A DNA stretch of 64,000 nucleotides from Curvibacter sp. AEP1-3 (GTDB lineage: Bacteria; Pseudomonadota; Gammaproteobacteria; Burkholderiales; Burkholderiaceae_C). The notes under the pieces are model-generated. The model was not told the DNA's origin. It saw only the letters and a list, made by a program, of their open reading frames with translations, and ran no database searches. The stretch covers positions 248,001-312,000 of the forward strand of contig NZ_CP015698.1 of NCBI RefSeq assembly GCF_002163715.1. Direction: 5' to 3'. The position numbers were made by a program, and so were the translations under genes. This document shows positions 37,884 to 46,714 of the stretch, in pieces. The first letter of the stretch is position 1. The number at the start of each line of letters is the position of its first letter.

Positions 37884-39122
37884 ATGGAACAAACACAATC
37901 TTCTGATCATCAGAATGCGCCAGCACAACCGGGGCCGCTGACAGGCCTCAAGGTGTTGGAACTCGGGCAACTGATTGCAGGCCCCTTTGCCGGCAAGACG
38001 CTCGCTGACTTTGGTGCAGACATCGTCAAGATTGAGTCGCCCGGCGCGGGGGACCCCTTGCGCAAATGGCGCTTGCTCAAAGACGGAACCTCCGTGTGGT
38101 GGCAGGTGCAGTCCCGGAACAAAAAGTCACTAGCTTTGGACCTGCGCACTCCTGAGGGGCAGGACATTGTCCGGCGCCTCGCTTCCGAGGCAGATGTGCT
38201 GATTGAAAACTTCAGACCCGGCGCTATGGAGGGCTGGGGTTTGGGTCCGGATGCACTGACGTCACTAAATCCCCGACTCATCATGCTGCGTATCAGTGGA
38301 TACGGACAGACTGGCCCGTACAGAAACCGCCCGGGTTTCGGTGTTGTCGCAGAGGCTATGGGCGGCTTGCGTCACCTTACCGGCGAGCCCGGGCGGGTTC
38401 CGGTGCGCGTAGGTATCAGTCTGGGTGACACCCTCGCCGCACTGCACGGCGTAATCGGAATTTTGTTGGCACTGCAACACCGGAACCGAACTGGCGAGGG
38501 TCAAGTGATTGACGTCGCCCTGTACGAAGCCGTTTTCAATTGCATGGAAAGTCTTTTGCCGGAGTACAGCGCATTCGGTGCAGTGCGTGGTCCTGCTGGT
38601 TCGGCATTGCCCGGCATTGCGCCGACTAACGCCTACTTGTGTGCTGATGGTGGCTACGCACTGATTGCGGGCAACGGTGACAGCATCTTTCGGCGATTGA
38701 TGGAGTTGATTGGCCGGACCGATCTGGCGCAGGACCCTAGTCTCGCGGACAACGCGGGTCGTGTGGCCCGCGTCGCTGAGTTGGACGAAGTAATCGGTGC
38801 TTGGACAAAAAGCAAAACAGTAGACGAGGTTTTGTCGGATCTTGATGCGGCTTCCGTACCGGCAGGGCGGATTTACACCGTGGAGGACATTGCCCGTGAT
38901 CCCCACTACCAGGCGCGCGGCATGTTGGACACGGTGCACATGGAGGACGGGGCAAAGCTGATGGTGCCCGGTGTGGTGCCCAAACTTTCGCGCTCGCCCG
39001 GATCGCGCACGCGCAATGCGCCCCGACTGGGCCAGGACACCGAGCAAGTGCTACGCGACATCGGGCTGAAGGATGAGCAGATTCGCCAATTGATCGAACG
39101 TGGAATTGTGGGGACGCACTGA
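37884..39122 (+). CDS. Class III (CaiB/BaiF) CoA-transferase
   Basis: A 412-residue family III CoA-transferase that moves CoA between carboxylic acids through an aspartyl-CoA intermediate. The N-terminal block GLKVLELGQLIAGPFAGKTL, ADFGADIVKIESPGAGD, NRNKKSLALDLRTPEG-like SRNKKSLALDLRTPEG and NFRPGAMEGWGLG are typical. Asp182 in ISLGDTLAALHG is the likely catalytic residue. The closest known activity by pattern is succinyl-CoA:dicarboxylate CoA-transfer, but the acceptor is not readable. The next gene, an HMG-CoA-lyase-like enzyme, starts one base after the stop. Confidence 0.9.
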   Translation: MEQTQSSDHQNAPAQPGPLTGLKVLELGQLIAGPFAGKTLADFGADIVKIESPGAGDPLRKWRLLKDGTSVWWQVQSRNKKSLALDLRTPEGQDIVRRLASEADVLIENFRPGAMEGWGLGPDALTSLNPRLIMLRISGYGQTGPYRNRPGFGVVAEAMGGLRHLTGEPGRVPVRVGISLGDTLAALHGVIGILLALQHRNRTGEGQVIDVALYEAVFNCMESLLPEYSAFGAVRGPAGSALPGIAPTNAYLCADGGYALIAGNGDSIFRRLMELIGRTDLAQDPSLADNAGRVARVAELDEVIGAWTKSKTVDEVLSDLDAASVPAGRIYTVEDIARDPHYQARGMLDTVHMEDGAKLMVPGVVPKLSRSPGSRTRNAPRLGQDTEQVLRDIGLKDEQIRQLIERGIVGTH

Positions 39123-39123
39123 T

Positions 39124-40062
39124 ATGCAACGGATATTTTTCAACGAGGTTGTCACTCGGGACGGCTTTCAAATTGAGCCTGAATTTGTACCTACAGATAC
39201 CAAAGTGGAGCTCGTGAATGCCTTGAGTCTCTGTGGCTACGCCAAGATAGAAGTGACTTCGTTTACGTCGGCCAAATCCATCCCGATGTTGCGGGACGCT
39301 GAGGAGGTGATGGGCCGCATTCAACGGGTGCCCGGAGTCGAGTACACCGTGCTGGTTCCCAACGTACGGGGGGCTGAGCGTGCCATGGAGTCGAAGGCGG
39401 ATGAGTTCAATTTGGTGATGTCTACCTCCGAGACACACAACCTGGCGAATTTGCGGATGCCTCGTGAAACCAGCTTTGCAGCCCTCAAAGACGTGGTGGC
39501 CATGGCGGCCGGAGCAGTGCCTATCAATGTGTCACTCTCCGCTTGTTTTGGCTGCCCGATGGAGGGAGTGGTTCCGCAGGAGGAAGTCATTGCCTGGGCC
39601 GATCGATTTGCAGCGCTGGGTGTCCGGGGCTTGACGATTTGCGATACCACCGGCATGGCCTATCCAAGTCAGGTCAGTCGCTTGTGTGAAGCACTGCAAA
39701 CCCGTTTTCCCGGCTTGCAACTGACCCTTCATTTCCACAACACACGGGGTATGGGTCTGGCCAATGTACTGGCAGCGGCCCGACAAGGTATCGACCGCTT
39801 TGACGGCTCATTGGGTGGTCTGGGAGGTTGCCCGTATGCCCCGGGGGCGAGTGGAAACATCTGCAGTGAAGACGCTATCCACATGCTTGAGGCCGAGGGC
39901 TATCAAACCGGAATTGACCTGACGGCCTTGCTTCCCATTGCCCGACAACTCCCGGAGATCGTGGGTCATGAGGTTCCCGGCCAGGTTGCCAAGGCAGGTC
40001 GGATTTTGGACCTGCATCCGGAGCCTTCATTTTTGTCAGACGTAAGGAGCAAATTCGCATGA
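39124..40062 (+). CDS. HMG-CoA-lyase-family enzyme
   Basis: A 312-residue TIM-barrel lyase that cleaves 3-hydroxyacyl-CoA-type compounds to an acyl-CoA and a 2-oxo or aldehyde product. The N-terminal VTRDGFQ provides the Arg-Asp pair and the metal-binding LTLHFHNTRGMG the His-x-His. GLGGCPYAPGASGN provides the catalytic Cys, as in HMG-CoA lyase. The N-terminus varies from true HMGCL (usually LRDGLQNE), which suggests another substrate such as a citramalyl-CoA-like compound. It is sandwiched between the CoA-transferase (1-base gap) and the VOC gene (4-base overlap). Confidence 0.87.
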   Translation: MQRIFFNEVVTRDGFQIEPEFVPTDTKVELVNALSLCGYAKIEVTSFTSAKSIPMLRDAEEVMGRIQRVPGVEYTVLVPNVRGAERAMESKADEFNLVMSTSETHNLANLRMPRETSFAALKDVVAMAAGAVPINVSLSACFGCPMEGVVPQEEVIAWADRFAALGVRGLTICDTTGMAYPSQVSRLCEALQTRFPGLQLTLHFHNTRGMGLANVLAAARQGIDRFDGSLGGLGGCPYAPGASGNICSEDAIHMLEAEGYQTGIDLTALLPIARQLPEIVGHEVPGQVAKAGRILDLHPEPSFLSDVRSKFA

Positions 40063-40451
40063 TTGATCATTTGGACCATTTGGTTCTCACAACGTCCCGT
40101 CCTGAGGCGTGCATCGATTTCTACACCCGAGTCATGGGTATGCAGCTCGAATCATTTGTCGGCGGTACGCCGCCAGTGACCCGCCAAGCCTTCAAGTTTG
40201 GTAACCAGAAAATCAACTTGCATGTGAAGGGTGCGGAGTTTGAACCCAAAGCGCACCTTCCTGTGCCCGGCGCACTGGACCTGTGCTTCATCGCCAGCAT
40301 TCCACTTGAGCAAGTCATACAGCGCTTGGAAGCCTCGGAATGGCCCATTGTGGAAGGACCGGTGATGCGCACGGGGGCGACGCAGAAGATTCGTTCGGTG
40401 TATGTGCGCGACCCCGATCTGAACCTGATTGAAATTTCTGAGCTGGCTTGA
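40059..40451 (+). CDS. VOC/glyoxalase-fold protein
   Basis: A 130-residue protein of the vicinal oxygen chelate superfamily. The N-terminus IDHLDHLVLTTSRPEACIDFYTRVMGM and the C-terminus SVYVRDPDLNLIEISE contain the expected metal positions (His near residue 6, Glu near residue 127). The middle resembles GLOD5-like glyoxalase/bleomycin-resistance proteins. In this operon it might act on a CoA ester or 2-oxo product, for example as an epimerase or isomerase, but this cannot be shown. The ATGA overlap with the lyase gene indicates translational coupling. Confidence 0.82.
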   Translation: MIDHLDHLVLTTSRPEACIDFYTRVMGMQLESFVGGTPPVTRQAFKFGNQKINLHVKGAEFEPKAHLPVPGALDLCFIASIPLEQVIQRLEASEWPIVEGPVMRTGATQKIRSVYVRDPDLNLIEISELA

Positions 40452-40455
40452 GGCC

Positions 40456-41166
40456 ATGAGTAATCGCCCCTTCATTGCCTTTGCCTGTGCGCACATGACG
40501 GATGAGCGTCTTTATGCGCATCAGGTTGCAGCGCTCACCGATGCCTACGAGATCAAGATTTTTGTATTCCGTGAGCACGCCACTATGGCCGCGATGGCGG
40601 AGGAGATCCTTCAAAAAACTCCGGAGAAGTTCACTCTTGTAGGTTTGTCATTGGGGGGCTACGTTGCGTTTGAGGTCATCCGTCGCGCCAGTGAGCGTTT
40701 GCAGCGTTTAGTACTGATTGACACCACTGCAGTGGCTGATCATCCAGCCCGAAAAGACGGGCGCAGACAAGACATTTTGAAAGTGCAGCAAGGGGGTATC
40801 GAGGCTTTGATTCCCGAGCTTCCCGGTCGCTGGCTACATCCTACTCACGCGAACCAGCCGGTCTTGGTGGACCTCATGGGCGAGATGGCGAGAAGCGTAG
40901 GTGCCCAAGGCCAGTTCAACCAGCAAACAGCCATGCTGGCCCGGCCTGACTCTCACGAAGACTTGCGCGGACTGCGGATTCCCACTTTGCTGGTATGTGG
41001 ACGTCAAGACCCGGTCACCCCGTTGGCTGACCATGAAGCCATGGCGGCCTGTGTGCCCGGTGCCCGCTTGGAAGTGATTGAAAACTGCGGACACCTCTCG
41101 ACGATCGAGCAACCCCGCGCGGTGACAGATGTGTTGAAGAGTTGGTTAGAGCACAGCGAATCTTGA
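40456..41166 (+). CDS. Alpha/beta hydrolase of the catabolic operon
   Basis: A 236-residue alpha/beta hydrolase. The nucleophile elbow is LVGLSLGGYVAFEV, the acid is probably the Asp in CGRQDPVTPLAD and the His is in ENCGHLSTIEQP. It could open a lactone, cleave a thioester or hydrolyse a carboxylic ester of the operon's substrate. The ATG at 40456, with GAGG just upstream, lies 4 bases after the VOC gene. An alternative upstream start would overlap that gene. Confidence 0.83.
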   Translation: MSNRPFIAFACAHMTDERLYAHQVAALTDAYEIKIFVFREHATMAAMAEEILQKTPEKFTLVGLSLGGYVAFEVIRRASERLQRLVLIDTTAVADHPARKDGRRQDILKVQQGGIEALIPELPGRWLHPTHANQPVLVDLMGEMARSVGAQGQFNQQTAMLARPDSHEDLRGLRIPTLLVCGRQDPVTPLADHEAMAACVPGARLEVIENCGHLSTIEQPRAVTDVLKSWLEHSES

Positions 41167-41203
41167 AATCAGAGAACCTGGATTAAAAACAAAGGAGACA
41201 AAG

Positions 41204-42181
41204 ATGAAACGACGCGTATTTACAGCACTGGGTGCAAGCACATTGATGTTGGCGGTAGCGGGATCCGCAGCCGCACAAGGGAAATTTCCTGAGAAGGCCA
41301 TTACTCTGGTAGTGCCAAGTGCCCCAGGCGGTACCACCGACTTTGTGGCCCGGCTTGTCGCCGATCAGTTAGCACAAGCTTTGGGCCAGGCTGTGATTGT
41401 GGATAACAAAGCCGGCGCTGCGGGCAATATTGGCAACCAAGCGGTCGCACGTGCCAAGCCTGATGGACACACTCTGCTGGTCGCTTACAGCGGATACCAA
41501 GTCGGAAATCCGCACCTGTTCAAGAAGGCGGGCTGGGACCCTATCAAGGACTTTGAGCCTGTGGCGATGATGGCGCGTGCCCCCCAGTTGGTGGTCGTCC
41601 GTACAGGTCTGCCTTTCAAGACTATGCAGGAGCTGGTCGCATACGCCAAGGCTAACCCCGGAAAGCTCAACTTCGCATCTTCGGGCGCTGGCTCTATTCA
41701 GCACATAGCAGGCGAAATGCTCCAACAGCAAACCGGCACCTCTTTGACCCATGTGCCTTACAAGGGTGCGTCCCCCGCGGTGCAAGATTTACTGGGAGGC
41801 AATGTAGACATCTTCATCACCACGCCGGCATCGGTGGTGGCGCAGGTAAAGGCTGACAAGCTCAAGGCATTGGGAGTCACTGGCAATGCCAGGCTGGCGT
41901 CATTGCCCGATGTGCCAACGGTGGCAGAGGCAGGGTTTCCCCAGTTTAAACTGGACTCTTGGTTTGCCCTATACGCCCCGACTGGGACACCACCGGATGT
42001 TGTCCAGACCTTGAACAAAGCGATCGGGAAAATCCTGTCACAACCGGAAATTCAAAAGAAGGCACTTGAATCCGGCACGACCGTGGAACTGATGACACCG
42101 GCGCAATTGGGGGCCTATACCAAGAGCGAATTGGACTTCTGGGGCAAGGTGATCAAAACCGCCAATGTCACCCTCGATTGA
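41204..42181 (+). CDS. Bug-family periplasmic solute-binding protein (third, with TctBA)
   Basis: A 325-residue TctC-like binding protein. The signal peptide KRRVFTALGASTLMLAVAGS is cleaved near AAAQG. Typical blocks are ITLVVPSAPGGTTDFVARLVADQL, NKAGAAGNIGNQAVARAKPDG and LNFASSGAGSIQH. AAAGGAG precedes the ATG. Because tctB and tctA lie in the same run, this is the most likely binding partner of that carrier, delivering the operon's carboxylate. The ligand is unknown. Confidence 0.9.
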   Translation: MKRRVFTALGASTLMLAVAGSAAAQGKFPEKAITLVVPSAPGGTTDFVARLVADQLAQALGQAVIVDNKAGAAGNIGNQAVARAKPDGHTLLVAYSGYQVGNPHLFKKAGWDPIKDFEPVAMMARAPQLVVVRTGLPFKTMQELVAYAKANPGKLNFASSGAGSIQHIAGEMLQQQTGTSLTHVPYKGASPAVQDLLGGNVDIFITTPASVVAQVKADKLKALGVTGNARLASLPDVPTVAEAGFPQFKLDSWFALYAPTGTPPDVVQTLNKAIGKILSQPEIQKKALESGTTVELMTPAQLGAYTKSELDFWGKVIKTANVTLD

Positions 42182-42198
42182 TTGCACGCACAGCTTTT

Positions 42199-43170
42199 AT
42201 GAAAATTGTTTTTCTGGATCGCGGCACCATTTCGCCGCAAACCACCATGCGTGCGCCGGACTTTGCACACACGTTGGCGGTGTATGCACAAACCCGCCCG
42301 GATGAAGTTGCTGAGCGCATTGCTGACGCAGACATCGTGATCGTCAACAAGGTGCGTCTTACCGAGGCCGTGATTCGTCAGGCTCCACGTTTACGGATGG
42401 TGGCAGTAGCTGCCACTGGTACGGACAACGTGGATCTGCGTGCCTGTGCGGCCCGTGGCGTGGTGGTGAGCAATATCCGCAACTATGCCGTCAACACCGT
42501 TCCGGAGCATACGTTTGCACTGATTTTTGCCCTGCGCCGCAGCATATGTGCTTATCGCGAGTCCGTCATCGCAGGGCGCTGGCAAGAGTCGGGGCAGTTC
42601 TGCTATTTCGACTACCCCATCCGCGATCTTGCTGGCTCCACGCTGGGCGTGATCGGTGATGGTGTTTTGGGGCGTTCAGTGGCAAACATGGGCCGGGCAT
42701 TGGGCATGAACGTCCTGATGTCCGCCTTCAAGGGACGCTCTGACATGGGTGCGTTGTACACCCCATTTGAAGAGGTCCTGGAGCGCTCAGACATCATCAC
42801 CTTGCATTGCCCGCTCAACGAGCAGACCCGAGGGCTGATCGGGCCTTCCGAATTTGACCGCATGAAGAAACAACCACTGCTGATCAATACAGCCAGAGGT
42901 GGTTTGGTGGATGAACATGCCTTGGTGCCGGCATTGCTGGAAGGAAAAATCTCCGGTGCCGGCTTTGATGTGGTCAGCGTCGAACCCCCGCCTGCGGATC
43001 ACCCCTTCAACCAGCTGATTCAACGTCCCGATTTCATTTTGACGCCCCATGTGGCCTGGGCCAGTGATGAAGCGATTCAGGGGCTTACGGATCAATTGGT
43101 TGAAAACATCGAGTGCTTTGTCAGGGGAAATCCAAGACATGTTGTCTTGGCGGCGCCAGCGATGGCCTAG
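42199..43170 (+). CDS. D-2-hydroxyacid dehydrogenase (hydroxypyruvate/glyoxylate reductase type)
   Basis: A 323-residue NAD(P)-dependent dehydrogenase. The Rossmann motif is LGVIGDGVLGRSVA. The Arg-Glu-His triad is visible in NTARGGLVDE (Arg), VVSVEPPPADHP (Glu) and LTPHVAWAS (His). The pattern fits glycerate dehydrogenase/hydroxypyruvate reductase. The neighbouring glycerate 2-kinase gene supports D-glycerate as its product. The ATG at 42199 starts the family N-terminus KIVFLDRG; a TTG at 42178 overlapping the previous stop is the alternative. Confidence 0.9.
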   Translation: MKIVFLDRGTISPQTTMRAPDFAHTLAVYAQTRPDEVAERIADADIVIVNKVRLTEAVIRQAPRLRMVAVAATGTDNVDLRACAARGVVVSNIRNYAVNTVPEHTFALIFALRRSICAYRESVIAGRWQESGQFCYFDYPIRDLAGSTLGVIGDGVLGRSVANMGRALGMNVLMSAFKGRSDMGALYTPFEEVLERSDIITLHCPLNEQTRGLIGPSEFDRMKKQPLLINTARGGLVDEHALVPALLEGKISGAGFDVVSVEPPPADHPFNQLIQRPDFILTPHVAWASDEAIQGLTDQLVENIECFVRGNPRHVVLAAPAMA

Positions 43171-43282
43171 CGCCTCGCGCGCACAGCCCGTCGGGCTTGC
43201 TTTCAGGCACCCGATTCCGGTGGACAGCAACAGTTGACTGAGCCCTTTCTTCCGTGAATCCGCGCAAGCTGTCGGGTCAGGG

Positions 43283-43290
43283 AGGAGGGG
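43283..43290 (+). promoter_or_regulatory. Strong ribosome-binding site that sets the glycerate kinase start
   Basis: GGGAGGAGGGG ends two to three bases before the GTG at 43293. A later in-frame ATG at 43311 is too far from it, and an earlier GTG at 43254 has no such site. This supports a GTG start. Confidence 0.6.
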
Positions 43291-43292
43291 CC

Positions 43293-44603
43293 GTGACCCA
43301 TCCATTCATCATGCAAAAACCCAAGATCGCCCTCGAAGCGCTTTTCAGATGCGCAGTGGAGCGTGCACATCCCGTCCACACGATACGCGAGCACCTACCC
43401 AGCCCCCCGTCGGGGAAGGCGATTGTGGTTGGTGCCGGAAAAGCTGCCGCGTCCATGGCTTTGGCACTGGACAAGTTTTGGCCACAAGACGCAGCGCTAT
43501 CCGGTGCTGTGGTCACTCGCTACGGGCACATACCTGCGGAGGCATCTGCCCGCGCGGGAAGAATTGCGATACATGAAGCAGCCCATCCCGTGCCGGATGA
43601 GTCCAGTGTCGCTGCCGCACGGATCATGGTGGACTTGGTTAGGGACCTGTCTGCGAACGACCTAGTGATCTGCCTGATGTCTGGCGGTGCGTCGGCTTTA
43701 CTTGCGCTGCCTATTGACGGTGTGTCACTTGCTGCGAAGCAAGAAATCACCCGTCAGCTTTTGCTCAGTGGCGCACCCATTGACGAGATGAATCTGGTGC
43801 GCCAGAGCTTGTCGAAAATCAAGGGCGGGCAGTTGGCGAATGCATCTGGTGATGCGCCGGTACTGACGCTGGCCATCAGTGATGTGCCCGGCGACAGGCC
43901 CGAAATCATAGGCAGTGGTCCCACAATCCCGTTGGCTGGGAAAGAGGGAGTCGCAGCGGCTATTCTTGATAGCCGTGGCATTGTTCTGCCACCCGGTGTC
44001 CGGCAAGCCATGTTGACCTGGGAAGCAGTGTGCCGTTCGCGAGAGCCTCGCAATGCTTCGCGTGACAGCGTGCGCTTGATTGCCACGCCCTCGCAGTCCT
44101 TGCTGGCTGCAGCTGAGCTTGCCAAAACGTGGGGTCTCAATGCCTACGTGCTCAGTGACTGCATCGAAGGTGAGTCCAAGGATGTAGCTAAGTTCCATGC
44201 GGAAATTGCACGCGCAGTGAGAGCCGGCAAGAGCACGATGCAAGCTCCCTGTGTGATCTTGTCGGGAGGGGAAACCACAGTTACGGTCTCTGATTCTCTG
44301 CCCGGGTTAGGGCGTGGTGGGCGGGCAGGGGAGTTTTGCCTTGGCCTGGCAAAAGCGCTGGATGGAAGCACGGGGATTTGGGCCTTGGCAGCCGATACGG
44401 ATGGTGTCGATGGCTGCGAAATCAATGCAGGTGCCTTCGTATCTCCGGACACGCTCCCCAGGGCGAAGAACAAAGGCCTATCCATTGACGACTTCCTGTT
44501 GCGCCATGATTCATTCGGTTTTTTTGATTCGCTCGATGACTTGCTCATCAGCGGTCCTACGCATACCAACGTCAATGATTTCCGGGCTTTGTTGATTACA
44601 TAG
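43293..44603 (+). CDS. Glycerate 2-kinase (DUF4147/MOFRL family, TtuD/GckA type)
   Basis: A 436-residue kinase that converts D-glycerate to 2-phosphoglycerate. The N-terminal DUF4147 domain has KAIVVGAGKAAASMA, LMSGGASALLALP and LAISDVPGDRPEIIGSGPT. The C-terminal MOFRL domain has ILSGGETTVTV, GRGGRAGEFCLGLA and ADTDGVDG. Some family members are named TtuD hydroxypyruvate reductase from older tartrate work. It directly follows the dehydrogenase, giving hydroxypyruvate to glycerate to 2-phosphoglycerate. The GTG start at 43293 is set by the ribosome-binding site. Confidence 0.9.
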   Translation: MTHPFIMQKPKIALEALFRCAVERAHPVHTIREHLPSPPSGKAIVVGAGKAAASMALALDKFWPQDAALSGAVVTRYGHIPAEASARAGRIAIHEAAHPVPDESSVAAARIMVDLVRDLSANDLVICLMSGGASALLALPIDGVSLAAKQEITRQLLLSGAPIDEMNLVRQSLSKIKGGQLANASGDAPVLTLAISDVPGDRPEIIGSGPTIPLAGKEGVAAAILDSRGIVLPPGVRQAMLTWEAVCRSREPRNASRDSVRLIATPSQSLLAAAELAKTWGLNAYVLSDCIEGESKDVAKFHAEIARAVRAGKSTMQAPCVILSGGETTVTVSDSLPGLGRGGRAGEFCLGLAKALDGSTGIWALAADTDGVDGCEINAGAFVSPDTLPRAKNKGLSIDDFLLRHDSFGFFDSLDDLLISGPTHTNVNDFRALLIT

Positions 44604-44624
44604 AAAAAGGAGGAGACGCTTCAA

Positions 44625-45113
44625 ATGCAAATCCAAAGTCAAAAAGACTTCTTTGCCGGACTGATGTTCACGGTGGTAGGAGGCAGCTTTGCTGCCGGCG
44701 CCAGCCAGTACACACTGGGCAGCGGAGCAAAAATGGGACCGGGCTACTTCCCCCTGATCCTGGGCATCCTGCTCGCCGTGCTGGGCTGTGCGATTGCCGT
44801 TAAAAGCATGATCACCCCCACGCCGGACGGCGACAAGGTAGGCAAGTTCGCCTGGAAGCCGCTCTTCTTCATCATCGCCGCCAACCTGGTCTTCGGAGCT
44901 TCCATCGGCGGCCTGCCCCTGATTGGCCTCAAACCACTGGGCCTGATCGTGGGTATCTATCTGCTCACCTACATCGCCAGCCACGCAGGTGAAGAACACA
45001 ACTTCAAGGAAGTCGCCGTGCTTGCCACCATCCTGGCCGCACTGAGCTATGTGGCCTTCATCGTTCTCCTCAAGCTGCAGTTCCCCGTTTGGCCTGCTTA
45101 CTTCACTGCCTGA
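44625..45113 (+). CDS. tctB: TctB, small membrane subunit of tripartite tricarboxylate carrier
   Basis: A 162-residue four-helix membrane protein of the TctB family. The block KDFFAGLMFTVVGGSFAAGASQYTLGSGAKMGPGYFP (read in parts) with YTLGSGAKMGPGYFPL is characteristic. With TctA and a periplasmic Bug protein it forms a cation-driven carboxylate importer. AGGAGGAG lies upstream of the ATG. tctA follows 23 bases later. Confidence 0.92.
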   Translation: MQIQSQKDFFAGLMFTVVGGSFAAGASQYTLGSGAKMGPGYFPLILGILLAVLGCAIAVKSMITPTPDGDKVGKFAWKPLFFIIAANLVFGASIGGLPLIGLKPLGLIVGIYLLTYIASHAGEEHNFKEVAVLATILAALSYVAFIVLLKLQFPVWPAYFTA

Positions 45114-45136
45114 TCACCGCCTACTGAGACTGCAAC

Positions 45137-46648
45137 ATGGAACTCTTTGAACACCTCTCCTTAGGTTTCGGTGTGGCCTTCACCGGCCAGAACCTGATTT
45201 ATGCCTTCATCGGCTGTCTGCTGGGTACTTTGATCGGGGTCCTGCCCGGCATCGGCCCCTTGGCCACCATTGCGATGCTGCTGCCCGCCACCTATGCGCT
45301 CCCACCGGTCGCGGCCTTGATCATGCTGGCCGGTATCTACTATGGGGCCCAGTACGGTGGTTCCACCACCGCCATTCTGGTGAACCTGCCCGGCGAGTCT
45401 TCGTCGGTGGTGACCGTCATTGACGGTTACCAGATGGCCCGTAACGGACGCGCAGGTCCTGCGCTGGCTGCAGCAGGCCTGGGTTCTTTCTTTGCCGGTT
45501 GTGTGGGTACCTTGATCCTGGCGGCCTTTGCAGGCCCCTTGACCGAGCTGGCCTTCAAGTTCGGCCCTGCCGAGTACTTCAGCCTGATGATTCTGGGCTT
45601 GATCGGTGCGGTGGTGCTGGCTTCGGGCTCCCTGCTCAAGGCCATTGCCATGATTGTTCTGGGTCTCTTGCTGGGCATGGTGGGCACGGATGTGAACTCC
45701 GGTGTGGCCCGTTTCAGCTTTGATATCCCTGAGCTCACCGACGGTATCGGCTTCATCGTGATCGCCATGGGTGTGTTCGGCTACGGCGAGATCATCAGCA
45801 ACCTGTCCAAGAGTGCGGGCGAGCGGGAGATCTTTACCGCTTCCGTGTCAGGCCTCTTGCCGACCAAGGAAGACTTCCGCCGCATGGTGCCTGCTGTCAT
45901 GCGCGGTACGGCCATGGGCTCCTTGCTGGGCATCCTGCCCGGTGGTGGTGCGGTGATGGCAGCCTTTGCGGCTTACACCATTGAGAAGAAGACCAAGCTG
46001 CAGCCTGGTGAAGTACCTTTCGGCAAGGGCAACATCCGCGGTGTGGCCGCTCCTGAGGCTGCCAACAACGCAGGCTCCCAGACGTCCTTCATCCCGCTCC
46101 TGACCCTGGGTATCCCGCCCAATGCGGTGATGGCTTTGATGGTGGGTGCGATGACCATCCACAACATCCAGCCCGGACCACAGGTGATGACGTCCAACCC
46201 TGAGCTCTTCTGGGGTCTGATTGCCTCCATGTGGATCGGTAACCTGATGCTGGTGATCCTGAACCTGCCTTTGATCGGAATCTGGATCAAGCTCTTGACG
46301 GTGCCTTACCGCTGGTTGTTCCCTTCTATCGTGCTGTTCTGTGCGATCGGGGTGTATTCGACCAACAACAACACCTTCGATATCTGGATGGTGGGTCTGT
46401 TCGGGGTGATCGGGTATCTCTTCATCAAGCTGGGGACGGAGCCTGCTCCGCTGCTCTTGGGCTTTATTCTGGGGCCGATGATGGAGGAGTATCTGCGCCG
46501 GGCGCTTCTGCTCTCCCGTGGCGACTGGAGTGTGTTTGTGACGCGACCTCTGTCAGCCAGTCTGTTGGTGGCAGCTCTTGCCCTGCTGGTGGTGGTGATG
46601 CTGCCTTCCATCAAAGCCAAGCGGGAAGAGGCGTTTGTGGAGGATTGA
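45137..46648 (+). CDS. tctA: TctA, large membrane subunit of tripartite tricarboxylate carrier
   Basis: A 503-residue, 11-12-helix permease. Family signatures are GVLPGIGPLATIAMLLP near the N-terminus and its internal counterpart LGILPGGGAVMAAFAAYTIEKK, with YGGSTTAILVNLPGESSSVVT and APEAANNAGSQTSFIPLLTLGIP. It is the last gene of the run and is followed by a perfect intrinsic terminator made from a dispersed-repeat copy. Import of a di- or tricarboxylate is expected; the exact compound is not readable. Confidence 0.95.
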   Translation: MELFEHLSLGFGVAFTGQNLIYAFIGCLLGTLIGVLPGIGPLATIAMLLPATYALPPVAALIMLAGIYYGAQYGGSTTAILVNLPGESSSVVTVIDGYQMARNGRAGPALAAAGLGSFFAGCVGTLILAAFAGPLTELAFKFGPAEYFSLMILGLIGAVVLASGSLLKAIAMIVLGLLLGMVGTDVNSGVARFSFDIPELTDGIGFIVIAMGVFGYGEIISNLSKSAGEREIFTASVSGLLPTKEDFRRMVPAVMRGTAMGSLLGILPGGGAVMAAFAAYTIEKKTKLQPGEVPFGKGNIRGVAAPEAANNAGSQTSFIPLLTLGIPPNAVMALMVGAMTIHNIQPGPQVMTSNPELFWGLIASMWIGNLMLVILNLPLIGIWIKLLTVPYRWLFPSIVLFCAIGVYSTNNNTFDIWMVGLFGVIGYLFIKLGTEPAPLLLGFILGPMMEEYLRRALLLSRGDWSVFVTRPLSASLLVAALALLVVVMLPSIKAKREEAFVED

Positions 46649-46660
46649 GGAAACGCATCC

Positions 46661-46714
46661 AATTGCTATGAAATTAGGAGCATCCAGCGCAAATTCCATG
46701 TGCGCTGGATGCTC
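46661..46714 (+). repeat. Dispersed ~45-bp repeat, copy 4 (terminator form)
   Basis: AATTGCTATGAAATTAGGAG begins this copy. Its inner part differs from the others in that the two halves are now exactly complementary, so it forms the stem-loop at 46678-46714. Confidence 0.75.

Noticed and set aside
43185..43197. AGCCC-GTC-GGGCT hairpin after the dehydrogenase gene as a terminator
   Set aside because: The stem is only five bases and no T-run follows; the downstream glycerate kinase probably shares the transcript.
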